Below, in pieces: positions 16,919 through 26,064 of a DNA stretch of 34,288 nt. The notes beneath the pieces were generated by a model that worked only from the letters and a program-made list of their open reading frames with translations, ran no database searches and was not told the DNA's origin. The number at the start of each line of letters is the position of its first letter. Positions within the stretch are counted from its first letter, which is position 1. Made by a program: the position numbers and the translations under genes. Source of the DNA: an uncultured Thermosynechococcus sp. (GTDB taxonomy: Bacteria; Cyanobacteriota; Cyanobacteriia; Thermosynechococcales; Thermosynechococcaceae); assembly GCF_938074695.1 (NCBI RefSeq), contig NZ_CALJEM010000014.1, positions 1 through 34,288 on the forward strand. The letters run 5' to 3'.

Positions 16919-17697
16919 GCCATTGCCCACTGGGAGGCCTGCTCACCCCGCAGAAGGCGAATTTGGGCAATTGCAAAAATGGTGGGAATAATGCGGGCGT
17001 AGTTGGTGGAGATGGCGCGCCAACCCAAGTCGGCAATAAACCAGATCCACAGGGCGGTGCCGGCAAAGGCCAAAAGACTGCGCCCCACGGCAAATTTGGC
17101 CGCTCCCATTGCTGCCCCACGGGAAATTAAGGGGGTCATTGAGAGCTTACAGCCGGCAAAGTGAATAGCAAATTGCCGTGCTACCTGCTGGACAACCATC
17201 GAACGCACCACAGAACTAATGGCGATCGCAGCGCCCCCCTCTAGGATAAGACGCACCGTCTCCAGCGAAATGGGATGGCCATGGCGCAGCTCCGGCAAGC
17301 TGTCTTGAATCTGTGCCGCTAGAACCTTGCGATCTTCATCCCCCAGCTTCTTCCACATCCGCTGCAAGAGATTCAAGAAGATTTCCATCTCCAGCTCGGG
17401 CACACTCCAACTGGGGGAAAACTTGATATTCAAATAGCGACACACGCGCATCAGGGTTTGCCGATAGCTGATTTGCTGCGCTTTACCCTGGAGCACCGTT
17501 AAGCCGTCTGCTGCCAAAAAGCGAAATCGCTCCTCAATATCATCCAGCCACGCCTGGCGATCCTGAGCTTGCACGGCAATGGGATCGGGCGTGGTTAGGT
17601 AGTCCAAGGGATTGAGCCGACGGCGAAACAGAATCTCCGTTAGGTCTTGTAACTCCTCCTCCGTCGCTAATTCCAGCGCAGCCCGTAGCTCGTTCAT
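16915..17697 (-). CDS. YaaW family (UPF0174-type) protein of unknown function
   Basis: 260 residues from the ATG at 17697. The N-terminus MNELRAALELATEEELQDLTEILFRR is typical of the DUF3944/YaaW arrangement, followed by a middle helical region and a C-terminal part rich in small and hydrophobic residues (e.g. AIAISSVVRSMVV, LLAFAGTALWIWFIADLGWR) suggesting membrane association. The E. coli YaaW function is unknown. A TTG 16 codons upstream would add a cysteine-rich extension that is not family-like. The TAA stop shares TTAG with the helicase stop on the other strand. Confidence 0.8.
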   Translation of the reverse strand: MNELRAALELATEEELQDLTEILFRRRLNPLDYLTTPDPIAVQAQDRQAWLDDIEERFRFLAADGLTVLQGKAQQISYRQTLMRVCRYLNIKFSPSWSVPELEMEIFLNLLQRMWKKLGDEDRKVLAAQIQDSLPELRHGHPISLETVRLILEGGAAIAISSVVRSMVVQQVARQFAIHFAGCKLSMTPLISRGAAMGAAKFAVGRSLLAFAGTALWIWFIADLGWRAISTNYARIIPTIFAIAQIRLLRGEQASQWAMA

Positions 17698-17750
17698 GGG
17701 GTTCTCGCTCCCGCAGCAGCACAATAGAACGTGATGATTCTTCAACCCTG

Positions 17751-17756
17751 ATTATA
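17751..17756 (-). promoter_or_regulatory. Candidate -10 (TATAAT) for yaaW
   Basis: The minus strand reads an exact TATAAT about 54 nt upstream of the yaaW ATG. The hexamer 17 nt upstream is ACCACA, a weak -35. Assigned on the perfect -10 and position. Confidence 0.5.
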
Positions 17757-17880
17757 GAATTCAGGCTCAAATTGTGGTATCACTCTCCCCCTGGGGAGGA
17801 GCGGTGGCAGCAAAGAGCCTAGGTTGTGCAAAAGCCTTTGCTATCGGTCTCCCACTCCCCGAAAAGGGCTGTGGGCACAG

Positions 17881-17886
17881 TACAAT
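17881..17886 (+). promoter_or_regulatory. Candidate -10 (TACAAT) for ccsA
   Basis: TACAAT lies 31 nt before the ccsA ATG in the 220-nt yaaW/ccsA divergent gap. No convincing -35 is present at 16-18 nt spacing. Confidence 0.4.
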
Positions 17887-17917
17887 ACAAGAGAATAGCA
17901 GGCTGGCAAAAAACGCT

Positions 17918-18877
17918 ATGGATTTATTAACCCTTGAAGGTTGGTTGGACAATACGGCCTTTGCCGTCCTTCTGCTCACCATGTTGCTCTACTGGGGTGG
18001 GGCGGCATTTCCCCAATGGCCGCTGCTGACGGCTGCCGGTCGCATGGGAATGGCGATCGCCAACCTCTGTATCACTGGCCTGCTGGCGGCACGCTGGATT
18101 GAGGGGGGCTACTTTCCCATCAGTAATCTCTACGAATCCCTCTTTTTCCTGTGTTGGGGCTTAACGGCAATGCACTTTGTCGCTGAGTCTATCAGTGGCC
18201 AGCGCCTTGTGGGGGTTGTCACCGCCCCCGTCGCAATGGGAATTACTGCCTTTGCTGCCCTCTCACTCCCGCCCGAAATGCAACAGTCGGCGCCCCTTGT
18301 GCCTGCTTTGAAGTCCAACTGGTTAATGATGCACGTCAGTGTGATGATGCTGAGTTATGCCACGTTGATGGTGGGATCCCTGCTGGCGATCGCCTTCTTA
18401 GTGGTCACTTGGGGCAAACCCGTCAGCCTCAAAGGGAGTTCTGTGGGGACAGGCAGCTTTCGCAGGCCCATGCCAGAACCTTTATTAGAACCGGCGAGTG
18501 GGGAAGGTGGCACAACGGTACTCACCCAGCCTAGGCTGCAATTGAATCTGCAACGCCTGACCCTAGCGGAGACCCTCGATAACTTGAGCTACCGCATGAT
18601 TGGTCTTGGCTTTCCCCTACTGACCATTGGCATTATCTCTGGGGCTGTGTGGGCCAATGAAGCTTGGGGCGCGCCTTGGAGTTGGGATCCCAAAGAGACT
18701 TGGGCGCTGATTGTTTGGCTGGTGTATGCGGCCTATCTCCATGCCCGCATGACCCGCGATTGGCAGGGGCGCAAACCCGCTATTCTCGCCACTGTGGGTT
18801 TTGGCGTCGTCTGGGTCTGCTATTTGGGGGTAAACCTGCTGGGGAAGGGCCTGCACTCCTACGGTTGGTTCTTCTAG
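17918..18877 (+). CDS. ccsA: Cytochrome c biogenesis protein CcsA (system II)
   Basis: 319 residues, as in chloroplast and cyanobacterial CcsA. It is polytopic with several membrane helices, and carries the tryptophan-rich WWD haem-handling signature [18 protein letters not shown], with conserved His in [13 protein letters not shown] and LHARMTRDW. Together with CcsB it delivers haem to apocytochromes (cytochrome f, c6, c550) on the lumenal side of the thylakoid membrane; no ccsB is in the window. The frame is open 48 codons upstream, but [12 protein letters not shown] at 17918 is the family-like start. tilS begins 7 nt after the stop. Confidence 0.92.
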   Translation: MDLLTLEGWLDNTAFAVLLLTMLLYWGGAAFPQWPLLTAAGRMGMAIANLCITGLLAARWIEGGYFPISNLYESLFFLCWGLTAMHFVAESISGQRLVGVVTAPVAMGITAFAALSLPPEMQQSAPLVPALKSNWLMMHVSVMMLSYATLMVGSLLAIAFLVVTWGKPVSLKGSSVGTGSFRRPMPEPLLEPASGEGGTTVLTQPRLQLNLQRLTLAETLDNLSYRMIGLGFPLLTIGIISGAVWANEAWGAPWSWDPKETWALIVWLVYAAYLHARMTRDWQGRKPAILATVGFGVVWVCYLGVNLLGKGLHSYGWFF

Positions 18878-18884
18878 TGGATTT

Positions 18885-19925
18885 TTGCCCGTGTGGGGCA
18901 TCTACCACGCTCGCCTACACACCACCTTAAAAGCCCAGCAATGGCTCCCCCAAGGGTCGCGGATTCTGATTGCCCTGTCAGGGGGGCAGGATTCGGTGTG
19001 TTTAACCCAACTCTTGGTAGATCTGCAGCCCCACTGGCACTGGAGCTTGGCTGTTGTCCATTGTGATCACCGCTGGCGTCCCGATAGTGCCGCCAATGCC
19101 GCTTTTGTCCAAGGGCTAGCGCAGCGATGGCACCTGCCCTGTGAGGTAGTACGTGCTCCGCAGATGCCGAAAACTGAAGCAGCCGCCCGTTCATGGCGTT
19201 ACCAAGTCTTTGAAACGGTGGCCGGGGCCTTGAATTGCACCCATGTGGTGACCGCCCACACCCAAAGCGATCGCGCTGAAAGTCTTCTGCTGCATCTGTT
19301 GCGTGGCACTAGCCCCGACGGATTGGCTACCCTTTTGCCGAGCCGTCCTTTGGGCGCAGTTCAATTAGTCCGCCCCCTGCTGGGGATGACGCGAGCGGAA
19401 ACGGCGGCCTTTTGCCAAGCCTACGGATTAGCCATTTGGCAGGATGAAACGAACCAGAGTTTGGATTACCGCCGCAATCGGCTGCGTTTGGAGTTAATCC
19501 CCTATCTGCAACGCCACTTCAACGCCAAGGTCGAGCAGGCGCTGGCTCAAACCGCCGAACTGCTGGCCGGCGATCGCGCCTATTTCGAGGCTGAGGTTGC
19601 TCGTCTTGCCCCCGCAGTGATCCGCGAGCATCCCCCCGCTTTAGACCGGTGGCGTCTTCGGGAATTGCCCCTTGCCCTGCAGCGCCGCCTGATTTACCAC
19701 TTCCTCCGCCGCTGCCTCCAGGAGCGGATTAACTTTGGGGTGGTTGAGGAGGTGCGTTCCCTGATCTCGGCAGGCAACGGTCAGCAAACTTCAACGCTGT
19801 CGCGGGGCTGCCACCTGCGGGTCTGCGGTCGGTGGCTTGAATGGGTCAGGCCAGCGGCACCACCGCCTGAATCTGTTCCCCCGCCGCAAGGGGAGCGATC
19901 GCCACCCCCATCGCCTCTCTGTTAA
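18885..19925 (+). CDS. tilS: tRNA(Ile)-lysidine synthase TilS
   Basis: 346 residues. The PP-loop ATPase motif [11 protein letters not shown] is near the N-terminus, followed by the family signatures [15 protein letters not shown] and [22 protein letters not shown]. It converts C34 of the CAU-anticodon tRNA-Ile to lysidine, changing decoding from AUG to AUA. The start is a TTG at 18885 or a GTG two codons later (18891); neither has a clear ribosome site. The last 27 codons (Pro/Ser-rich, e.g. [20 protein letters not shown]) lie antisense to the 3' end of the gyrA-like gene, suggesting loss of an original stop and read-on. Confidence 0.92.
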   Translation: MPVWGIYHARLHTTLKAQQWLPQGSRILIALSGGQDSVCLTQLLVDLQPHWHWSLAVVHCDHRWRPDSAANAAFVQGLAQRWHLPCEVVRAPQMPKTEAAARSWRYQVFETVAGALNCTHVVTAHTQSDRAESLLLHLLRGTSPDGLATLLPSRPLGAVQLVRPLLGMTRAETAAFCQAYGLAIWQDETNQSLDYRRNRLRLELIPYLQRHFNAKVEQALAQTAELLAGDRAYFEAEVARLAPAVIREHPPALDRWRLRELPLALQRRLIYHFLRRCLQERINFGVVEEVRSLISAGNGQQTSTLSRGCHLRVCGRWLEWVRPAAPPPESVPPPQGERSPPPSPLC

Positions 19926-22275
19926 GGAGGGGTACGTCTGCGCCATTTGTGACCCACGCCCGCCCTTGGGTTGTCACCAGTGCCAAGGGGATGCCGCCAC
20001 GGCCAAGTCCCGCCAGACCATCCTGTTTTTGTCCTAGGGGTATTGCCAACTGTCCCAAATGACCAAGGGGAGTGACTTCAATGAGGGACAGGGGCAGTTG
20101 CTTGCCCAAACCTAAGCGGGTCACAAGGAGGAGAGCCTCCTGTGCGGCGAGGGCGATCGCCCCCACCAATGTCTCCTGCACACCGAGGCGCACCGCCACT
20201 TGGCCTGGATTCAGCCGTCCCAAAGCTGGAAGGTCGGGGATGAAAAAGTGAAAGACCCGCCCCCGCGAGGTGGCCACCACCAAATGATCTGTGTCTGCAG
20301 GCAGAACCCAACCGAGGGCATCCCCCCCTTTGAGTTTCGTGAGTTGGAGACCGCGCCCCCTCAGGTCTTGAAGATCTGAGATCGGAATGACCTTAATTCG
20401 GCCTTGGCGCGTCAGCAGAATCAGCTTCTCTGCTGTGGGTTGACCGGGAAGAACTGTTAAAAGGGTCTCTCCCTGAGCCGACTCCGCCAAGAGGGGCAGA
20501 AGGGGTTGGCCGCGATCGCTGCGGCTAGTGACAGGCAGTCGCTCCACCGCCAGCGGATAGACTTTGCCGCTTTCGGTAAACACCCAGAGGCGATCGCTGG
20601 CCTGCACCGAGAATGCTAGGGGCAATGGCTCCGACCAGGGCAACCATGTTTGTAGCGGAACACTACTCCGACTGCGCTGGGGCAGACAGCGCCCATAGCC
20701 GCGATGATTGACTTCTACCCAGAGGGGAGCCTCGTCACGGTCATTGTTTTCCCCTGGTCCAGGGGGGGGCGGCACTGCCGTGAGAATTTGGGTGCGGCGG
20801 GGGTCAGCAAACTCTTTCTTTAACTGGCGCAGTTCTTTCTTTAGTGCCTTGAGGCGCTCTGGACGCTCACTTATCAACGTTTCCCACTGGGCAATCCGCA
20901 CTTGCAACTCCGCCTGTTCCCGTTCCAGTTCCTGGCGCTCCTGCTGGGTGAGGCGGCGTAGAGGCATAGCAATCAGAGCACTGGCTTGGCGATCGCTCAA
21001 GCCCAAGCGCGTCATCAATTCCCGCTGGGCAGTACTGCCATCCGCTGCCGATCGCAAAATCTCAATCACCTGATCCACCGCATTGAGGCCAATTAAGAGT
21101 CCACTCACCACATGCTGGCGGGCTTGAGCAGCTTCGAGATCATGGCGATACTGGCGCAGCAGCGTCTGTTCACGGAACTGAAGAAACTCGCTGAGAATCT
21201 CCTTGAGGGAGAGTTGGCGGGGTTGATTGCCCACCAGTGCCATCAAGTTAATCCCGTAGGTGACCTGCAGTGCGGTCAGGCGGTAGAGCTGTTCCAATAA
21301 TTGCGCTGCCGCAGCATCCCGCTTTAGTTCAATCACCACCCGCAGCCCCTCGCGATCGCTCTCATCCCGCAGATCGGCAATGCCCTCTAGGCGACCTTGA
21401 TTCACCAAATCTGCCACTTTCTCAATCCATGCCGCTTTATTCACCTGATAGGGCAACTCCGTCACCACAATTGCTTGGCGGCGGTGGCGACCCCGGCCGG
21501 GCTGAATATCCTCAAGCTTAGCCACCCCCCGCAAGGTGATCGTCCCTCGACCCGTAGCGTAGGCGCGTCGCAGTTCTGCGCTCTCTACGATCACCCCCCC
21601 CGTAGGAAAGTCGGGTCCCGGCAGATAGCTCAGCAGTTCCTCTAGGGAGAGATGGGGGCGGTCAATGAGGGCAATCAGGGCATCCACCACTTCCCCCAGA
21701 TTGTGGGGGGGGATATTCGTGGCCATGCCCACGGCAATCCCCGTGGAGCCGTTTAATAGGAGAATTGGCAGTTGTGCCGGCAAAACCAACGGCTCCGCTT
21801 GGGAGCTGTCAAAGTTGGGGACAAACTCCACAATGGCGTCGTTGATATTTGTCAAGAGCGTGCGCTGGGCGATCGCGGCTAGGCGCGTTTCGGTGTAGCG
21901 CATTGCCGCCGGTGGATCATCATCCACAGAGCCAAAATTGCCCTGCCCTGCCAACAGCGGATAGCGACTGCTAAAGGGCTGCACCAAGCGCACCAAAGCC
22001 TCATAGACCGCCTGATCTCCGTGGGGGTGATACTTCCCCAGCACATCCCCCACCACCCGTGCGCACTTGCGAAAGGGGCGATCGGGCGTCAGCCCCAGCT
22101 CATACATCGCATAGAGGATCCGCCGATGCACAGGTTTGAGGCCATCCCGCACATCTGGAAGTGCCCGCCCCACAATCACACTCATGGCGTACTCCAGATA
22201 GGAGCGCTGCATTTCACTGTGGAGTGGCGTAGGAATCACCTGTCCAGCGGTCAGCAAATCCAGTTGTTTGGGCAT
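19846..22275 (-). CDS. Type IIA topoisomerase subunit A (GyrA/ParC-like)
   Basis: 809 residues from the ATG at 22275 (a GTG two codons upstream is possible). The breakage-reunion domain is complete: [35 protein letters not shown], and catalytic Tyr127 in [10 protein letters not shown]. The C-terminal beta-pinwheel (about 500-805) has blades such as [13 protein letters not shown] and [14 protein letters not shown], but the GyrA-box QRRGGKG expected near its start is not recognisable; [20 protein letters not shown] stands there. Features around the active site ([14 protein letters not shown]) are ParC-like. Cyanobacteria often have two genes annotated gyrA, and this appears to be the ParC-like one. 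Its 3' end overlaps tilS by 80 nt. Confidence 0.87.
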   Translation of the reverse strand: MPKQLDLLTAGQVIPTPLHSEMQRSYLEYAMSVIVGRALPDVRDGLKPVHRRILYAMYELGLTPDRPFRKCARVVGDVLGKYHPHGDQAVYEALVRLVQPFSSRYPLLAGQGNFGSVDDDPPAAMRYTETRLAAIAQRTLLTNINDAIVEFVPNFDSSQAEPLVLPAQLPILLLNGSTGIAVGMATNIPPHNLGEVVDALIALIDRPHLSLEELLSYLPGPDFPTGGVIVESAELRRAYATGRGTITLRGVAKLEDIQPGRGRHRRQAIVVTELPYQVNKAAWIEKVADLVNQGRLEGIADLRDESDREGLRVVIELKRDAAAAQLLEQLYRLTALQVTYGINLMALVGNQPRQLSLKEILSEFLQFREQTLLRQYRHDLEAAQARQHVVSGLLIGLNAVDQVIEILRSAADGSTAQRELMTRLGLSDRQASALIAMPLRRLTQQERQELEREQAELQVRIAQWETLISERPERLKALKKELRQLKKEFADPRRTQILTAVPPPPGPGENNDRDEAPLWVEVNHRGYGRCLPQRSRSSVPLQTWLPWSEPLPLAFSVQASDRLWVFTESGKVYPLAVERLPVTSRSDRGQPLLPLLAESAQGETLLTVLPGQPTAEKLILLTRQGRIKVIPISDLQDLRGRGLQLTKLKGGDALGWVLPADTDHLVVATSRGRVFHFFIPDLPALGRLNPGQVAVRLGVQETLVGAIALAAQEALLLVTRLGLGKQLPLSLIEVTPLGHLGQLAIPLGQKQDGLAGLGRGGIPLALVTTQGRAWVTNGADVPLLNREAMGVAIAPLAAGEQIQAVVPLA

Positions 22276-22338
22276 GATCACAAACGGGTCAAAGGATCAT
22301 TCCCCACGATACAAGAGTTTTGCGAATTGTAAGGCAAC

Positions 22339-22905
22339 TTAAGCGTCCGTTGGTGTTGCTTCCTTAGGCTTCTCTTTGGTTAGTCGCGCCACCCATTCCT
22401 TGATGAGGATGTAAATGATGGGCACCACAAAGAAACTCCGAAATGTGGCCGCAAGCATACCGCCTGTGACACTTGTTCTCAAAAATGGGACGCAGGCGTT
22501 CTTCAGCTGCGTTAATGACTGACTTGACAATGGAGGTGCCCTTGCTTTTGCGAATTTGGTTGGCAAACTCCACAATTAGAATCGCATTCTTACTGGCGAG
22601 GCCAATAAGCATCACTAGACCAATTTGGCAGAATACGTCATCAGTCAGTCCCCGCAACCACTGTGCCGGCAAGACCCCCATGATCGCCAAAGGCACCGAA
22701 AGAATTCAATGTAGCTTTCATACTGCGCCGAGAGCACAAGGAACACAAACACCAAACCAAGACCAGAAATCAACGGTGCCTGTCCTGCAGAACGGTGGAC
22801 TCTAGGGATAACCCTGTCCGGCTATAGCCAATGCCATCGGGGAGAACCTCCTGAGCCAACGCTGCCATTGTCATCATTGCTTGACCCTGTGAACAGTTGC
22901 CGTTG
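22339..22905 (-). pseudogene. RND (AcrB/HAE1-type) efflux transporter, decayed C-terminal fragment
   Basis: Pieces of one RND protein appear in different minus-strand frames. GQAMMTMAALAQEVLPDGIG is at about 22890-22830. AGQAPLISGLGLVFVFLVLS then QYES is at about 22795-22720. VPLAIMGVL...[19 protein letters not shown] up to EERLRPI is at about 22705-22485. [20 protein letters not shown] to the stop is at 22475-22339. There are frame changes near 22797, 22705 and 22480, and the last one coincides with loss of roughly 25 residues that RND pumps have between RLRPI and GGMLAATF. Only about 190 of roughly 1,040 residues remain. The gene is non-functional. No membrane-fusion partner is nearby. Confidence 0.88.
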
Positions 22906-23151
22906 CAGCATATTTTAGAATCTTAAAAGTCACCCAGAGCAGGCAATAAACATCCTGAGTCTAGTCTAGGGATGCCTATGGCAACTGCTACTTTAATAAT
23001 CAGTTTCCATTTATTCTTGGTGAATAGAGAATAATTCCTATCGGCAATCCTCCGCTAAGATGTAGAGCAAGGGGCAGGAGGTCATTTCTAGCTCACCTTC
23101 AGGCTGTGACAGTCCTTGCACCAACCTTTATCAACGACAGTACAGGTACCA

Positions 23152-23682
23152 GTGGCTCTTACTAAGAAAACACAGCAAGACCAACCCATGATTAATGAAC
23201 GCATCTGTTTTCCGCGGGTGCGTGTGGTGGATAGTGATGGTTCCCAATTGGGGATTATGTCCTCCCAAGAGGCGATCGCGATCGCCCGCGAAAGGGAACT
23301 TGACCTTGTGCTTGTGAGTGACAAGGCGGATCCACCCGTTTGCAAAATTATTGACTACGGCAAGTTTCGCTTTGAACAGGAAAAGAAGGCTCGTGAAGCC
23401 CGCAAAAAGCAGCACACCTCAGACGTTAAAGAGGTGAAGATGCGCTACACAATCGAAGAACACGACTACAATGTGTGCATTAATCGCGCCGAGCGGTTCC
23501 TAAAGGCTGGAGATAAAGTCAAAGCAACGGTGACGTTCCGGGGGCGGGAAATTCAACACTCCCACCTGGCAGAAGAACTCCTCAACCGCATGGCCAATGA
23601 CCTGCAAGCGGTGGCCGAAGTGCAGCAGGCACCAAAGCAGGAGGGGCGCAATATGATTATGTTTTTGGCACCGAAGCGCTAA
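23152..23682 (+). CDS. infC: Translation initiation factor IF-3
   Basis: 176 residues from a GTG start, matching usual cyanobacterial IF-3 length. The N-terminal domain has [21 protein letters not shown], the linker is Lys/Arg-rich ([15 protein letters not shown]), and the C-terminal domain carries [20 protein letters not shown] and [14 protein letters not shown]-3 binds the 30S subunit and enforces start-codon fidelity. Start choice: GTG 23152 gives [18 protein letters not shown]. An ATG at 23188 would remove 12 residues, and the frame also opens at a TTG (23116). No AUU start, the classic infC autoregulation signal, is seen. The 246 nt between the RND remnant and this start hold no gene; TAAGAT near 23056 is a possible -10. 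Confidence 0.93.
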   Translation: MALTKKTQQDQPMINERICFPRVRVVDSDGSQLGIMSSQEAIAIARERELDLVLVSDKADPPVCKIIDYGKFRFEQEKKAREARKKQHTSDVKEVKMRYTIEEHDYNVCINRAERFLKAGDKVKATVTFRGREIQHSHLAEELLNRMANDLQAVAEVQQAPKQEGRNMIMFLAPKR

Positions 23683-23699
23683 CTAATCCTAGGGGGAGT

Positions 23700-24443
23700 A
23701 TGTTTGACTTGCGTCCAGACCCCAAGTCCACCCCACTGGATGTCTCAGCCAATGAGAAACCCCGCTCGGCACTCCTGTTGGCGATCGCTGCCCTCGTCAC
23801 GATTCTTCTGTGGCAACTTCCCCTAGGGAGCTATCTCCTGTATCCCTTTACCATTTTGGCCACTTGGTTCCACGAGATGGGTCATGGCCTCACAGCGGTT
23901 CTCCTAGGGGGCTACTTTCAGGAATTGGTAATTGATCCCGCTGGCTCCGGGTTTGCCCGCTATGGGGGTGAGGTGCTGCTGGGGCGTTTGGGACATGCCT
24001 TGGTTGCCCTGGGTGGCCCCCTTGGGCCAGCGATCGCCGGCAGCATTTTTATTTTGTCTAGCCGCTCCCATCGCACTACAGACATTTGTCTCAAAGCACT
24101 TGGCATCGTTATCTTGGCCTCGGTGTTCCTGTGGGTGCGATCGCTCTTTGGCATTGTCTTTATGACAGGGGTGGGCATTGCCATCCTCCTGGTGGCCTCT
24201 CACGGGAATCACTGGTTCAAGGGTCTTTCCATTCAGTTCCTTGGCGTGCAGGCCTGTATTAGTACCTTCCAGCAGGTGGACTACCTCTTTACCTACGCCA
24301 TTGCGGGGGGACAGCTTTCCGACACAGGTCTTTTACAACACTACCTTTGGCTCCCCTATTGGCTGTGGGGAGCGCTCATTACTGTGCTGACCCCAGGACT
24401 GCTGCTGTGGAGCCTCAGAGTGGCCTATACCCGCCCTAGGTAA
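23700..24443 (+). CDS. M50-type (site-2 protease-like) membrane peptidase
   Basis: 247 residues, several membrane helices. The zinc-protease motif HExxH is present as WFHEMGHGLTAVLLGG (about residues 58-73). LGGPLGPAIAGSIF follows, but a clear NPDG motif typical of S2P homologues is not seen, so this belongs to the shorter M50B-like group found in bacteria. The substrate is unknown; some relatives cleave membrane-bound anti-sigma factors. GGGGGAG at 23692-23698 ends only one base before the ATG, an unusually short Shine-Dalgarno spacing. It follows infC by 17 nt. Its end overlaps the convergent mnmD gene by 8 nt. Confidence 0.8.
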   Translation: MFDLRPDPKSTPLDVSANEKPRSALLLAIAALVTILLWQLPLGSYLLYPFTILATWFHEMGHGLTAVLLGGYFQELVIDPAGSGFARYGGEVLLGRLGHALVALGGPLGPAIAGSIFILSSRSHRTTDICLKALGIVILASVFLWVRSLFGIVFMTGVGIAILLVASHGNHWFKGLSIQFLGVQACISTFQQVDYLFTYAIAGGQLSDTGLLQHYLWLPYWLWGALITVLTPGLLLWSLRVAYTRPR

Positions 24444-25335
24444 TGCCCCAGCGGTTGCGCCAGCGGCTTGTGGATTCACGGTGAGAGACCTGCTGCTCGG
24501 CTTGGCGGCGCAATCGAATTGTCTCCGCACTATCCCGCAGGTGGGGATCGCGGTAGGGAATTCCGGCGCGGGTTTGCAAGTGTTCCTGTTCTAGCTGTGA
24601 AAGGGGAATCAGGTGATCTGCTTGCCAGCGGGCGACGGTTCCCTGGGCCCATTCATGGCTGTGCTGCGGTGCCCCAATTGGGAGCGTCCCGATGTGCAAA
24701 CCGGCCTCCCGCAGGGCTGAACGAACTGCCGCAGCCCGCGAATAGGTGGCCAAATATCCCTCTGGTGCCAGACACCGAGCAACTAGGCTGAGAAACTCCA
24801 CCGTCCACAATTGCGGACAGCGCTGCGGTGAAAAGGGATCAAGAAAAATTGCATCTGCTTGAAATCCTTGGCGAACAAGGTCTTGGATGGTTTGGCGGGC
24901 ATCGCCGATTAAAAGCTGTGCTTGGCACTGTGGGGTACTCACCTGCTGTCCCTCAGCCAGTCTCTCAAGAATTGCCTGAACCGGCGCTGACCAAGGGGGC
25001 ATCACTGCCAATGCTGCTTGAGGAACGCGGAGATCTAGCTCTAAGCCAACCACAGTGACCTGACAGGCAGGATTGTGGTGCCAGATAACTTCTAGGGCCG
25101 CGGCGGTGTTGTAGCCTAAGCCATAGCAGATATCCAAAAGCTGCAACTGGGGGGCTTGGGCTTGGGTCGGCAGAGCAGTGGCGATCGCGAACTTTTCAAA
25201 GGCTTCTTGGCGCGCTCCCTCAAGGCTATGGAAAGTTTCGCCAAACTCGGAAGAAAAAAATGTAAAGGAACCGTCCGCTGTCGCTCGAGGCTGCCAGAGT
25301 GGGGTCAAGGCAGCCATCTGCTGAGAAGAGGTCAT
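24436..25335 (-). CDS. MnmD-like tRNA wobble-uridine methyltransferase (MnmC N-domain, DUF752)
   Basis: 299 residues from the ATG at 25335 (GTG one codon earlier is possible). It has the SAM-binding loop LLDICYGLGYNTAAALE and the family motif FLDPFSPQRCPQLWT, matching the FLDGFAP.K.P.MW pattern of MnmC/MnmD. The FAD oxidase domain of bifunctional MnmC is absent. MnmD methylates 5-aminomethyl(-2-thio)uridine at tRNA position 34. The ATG overlaps the TGA of the upstream FHA gene by one base (TGATG), so translation is probably coupled. Confidence 0.85.
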   Translation of the reverse strand: MTSSQQMAALTPLWQPRATADGSFTFFSSEFGETFHSLEGARQEAFEKFAIATALPTQAQAPQLQLLDICYGLGYNTAAALEVIWHHNPACQVTVVGLELDLRVPQAALAVMPPWSAPVQAILERLAEGQQVSTPQCQAQLLIGDARQTIQDLVRQGFQADAIFLDPFSPQRCPQLWTVEFLSLVARCLAPEGYLATYSRAAAVRSALREAGLHIGTLPIGAPQHSHEWAQGTVARWQADHLIPLSQLEQEHLQTRAGIPYRDPHLRDSAETIRLRRQAEQQVSHRESTSRWRNRWGIT

Positions 25336-25985
25336 CACGGCATTTGAGCGGGTGGCTGCGGTTGGGGTTCGGGAGAGCGGTTCAGCATCACAACACCGAC
25401 CCCTGCAACCAAAAGAATAATAACAATACCGCCAATTATCAGCAGCAAAGGGGGAGAGGATTTTGCCCCTGGCACAGGTTCTGGACTCACCACTGCAGGT
25501 TTTGGGGGTGGAAGATTCAGTTGTGTTTCGTGGGGTGGCTGCTGCTGGCTCAGCTCTTCCTCTGCTTGGGTAACGGTTGAGGTTAAGGGCGCCGCCTTAA
25601 TACTGTGGTAGTTGACACTCTGCAAATACTTGATAAATTCGGCATCCCCCATTGACATGATGCTGTAGTGCGCCTTGACGGATCCACCAAAGTTAATTTC
25701 ATCTCCATCCTTTAACTCGTGTCTTTGCACGCGCTGGCCATTGACTAGGATGCCATTGGCACTGGGTTTACCATCGGCATTGCCATCCACCACGCGATAG
25801 CGATAGCCATCGGGGGAAGGAATCCGCAGCAGCAGGGCATGCTGCCGTGAGACACCGTGACCATGAATGACAATTGCATTTGTAACATCGCGACCAATGG
25901 AATAGGTGGCCGCCTCCAAGGCAACCGTGCGCCTGCCCGTTTCATCTTCAATGCGGAGCAAATGGTGCTCATGATGGGTATTCAT
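25335..25985 (-). CDS. FHA-domain protein with C-terminal membrane anchor
   Basis: 216 residues from the ATG at 25985. An N-terminal FHA domain (about residues 10-100) shows the phosphothreonine-binding signature SIGRD, VSRQHALL and SANGILVNGQRV. It is followed by a Gln/Pro-rich linker, a single hydrophobic helix (LLLIIGGIVIILLVAGVGVV, about 180-201) and a short proline tail, so it looks tail-anchored with FHA in the cytoplasm. FHA domains read Ser/Thr kinase output. The frame extends 16 codons upstream (MQLRLRCWVKS...) but without family character. It lies between the RCK channel-like gene (79 nt gap) and mnmD (1-nt overlap). Confidence 0.86.
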   Translation of the reverse strand: MNTHHEHHLLRIEDETGRRTVALEAATYSIGRDVTNAIVIHGHGVSRQHALLLRIPSPDGYRYRVVDGNADGKPSANGILVNGQRVQRHELKDGDEINFGGSVKAHYSIMSMGDAEFIKYLQSVNYHSIKAAPLTSTVTQAEEELSQQQPPHETQLNLPPPKPAVVSPEPVPGAKSSPPLLLIIGGIVIILLVAGVGVVMLNRSPEPQPQPPAQMP

Positions 25986-26064
25986 GGGAACACCTGAAAC
26001 TGATTTTACCCAACATCTTAGCCTGAGTTGCAAACAGCGGTATCGCCCAAGTTCCTAAATTAAG

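Noticed and set aside
17774-17917. 48-codon upstream extension of ccsA
   Set aside because: It covers the candidate -10 and is not hydrophobic or family-like; MDLLTLEGW is the expected start.
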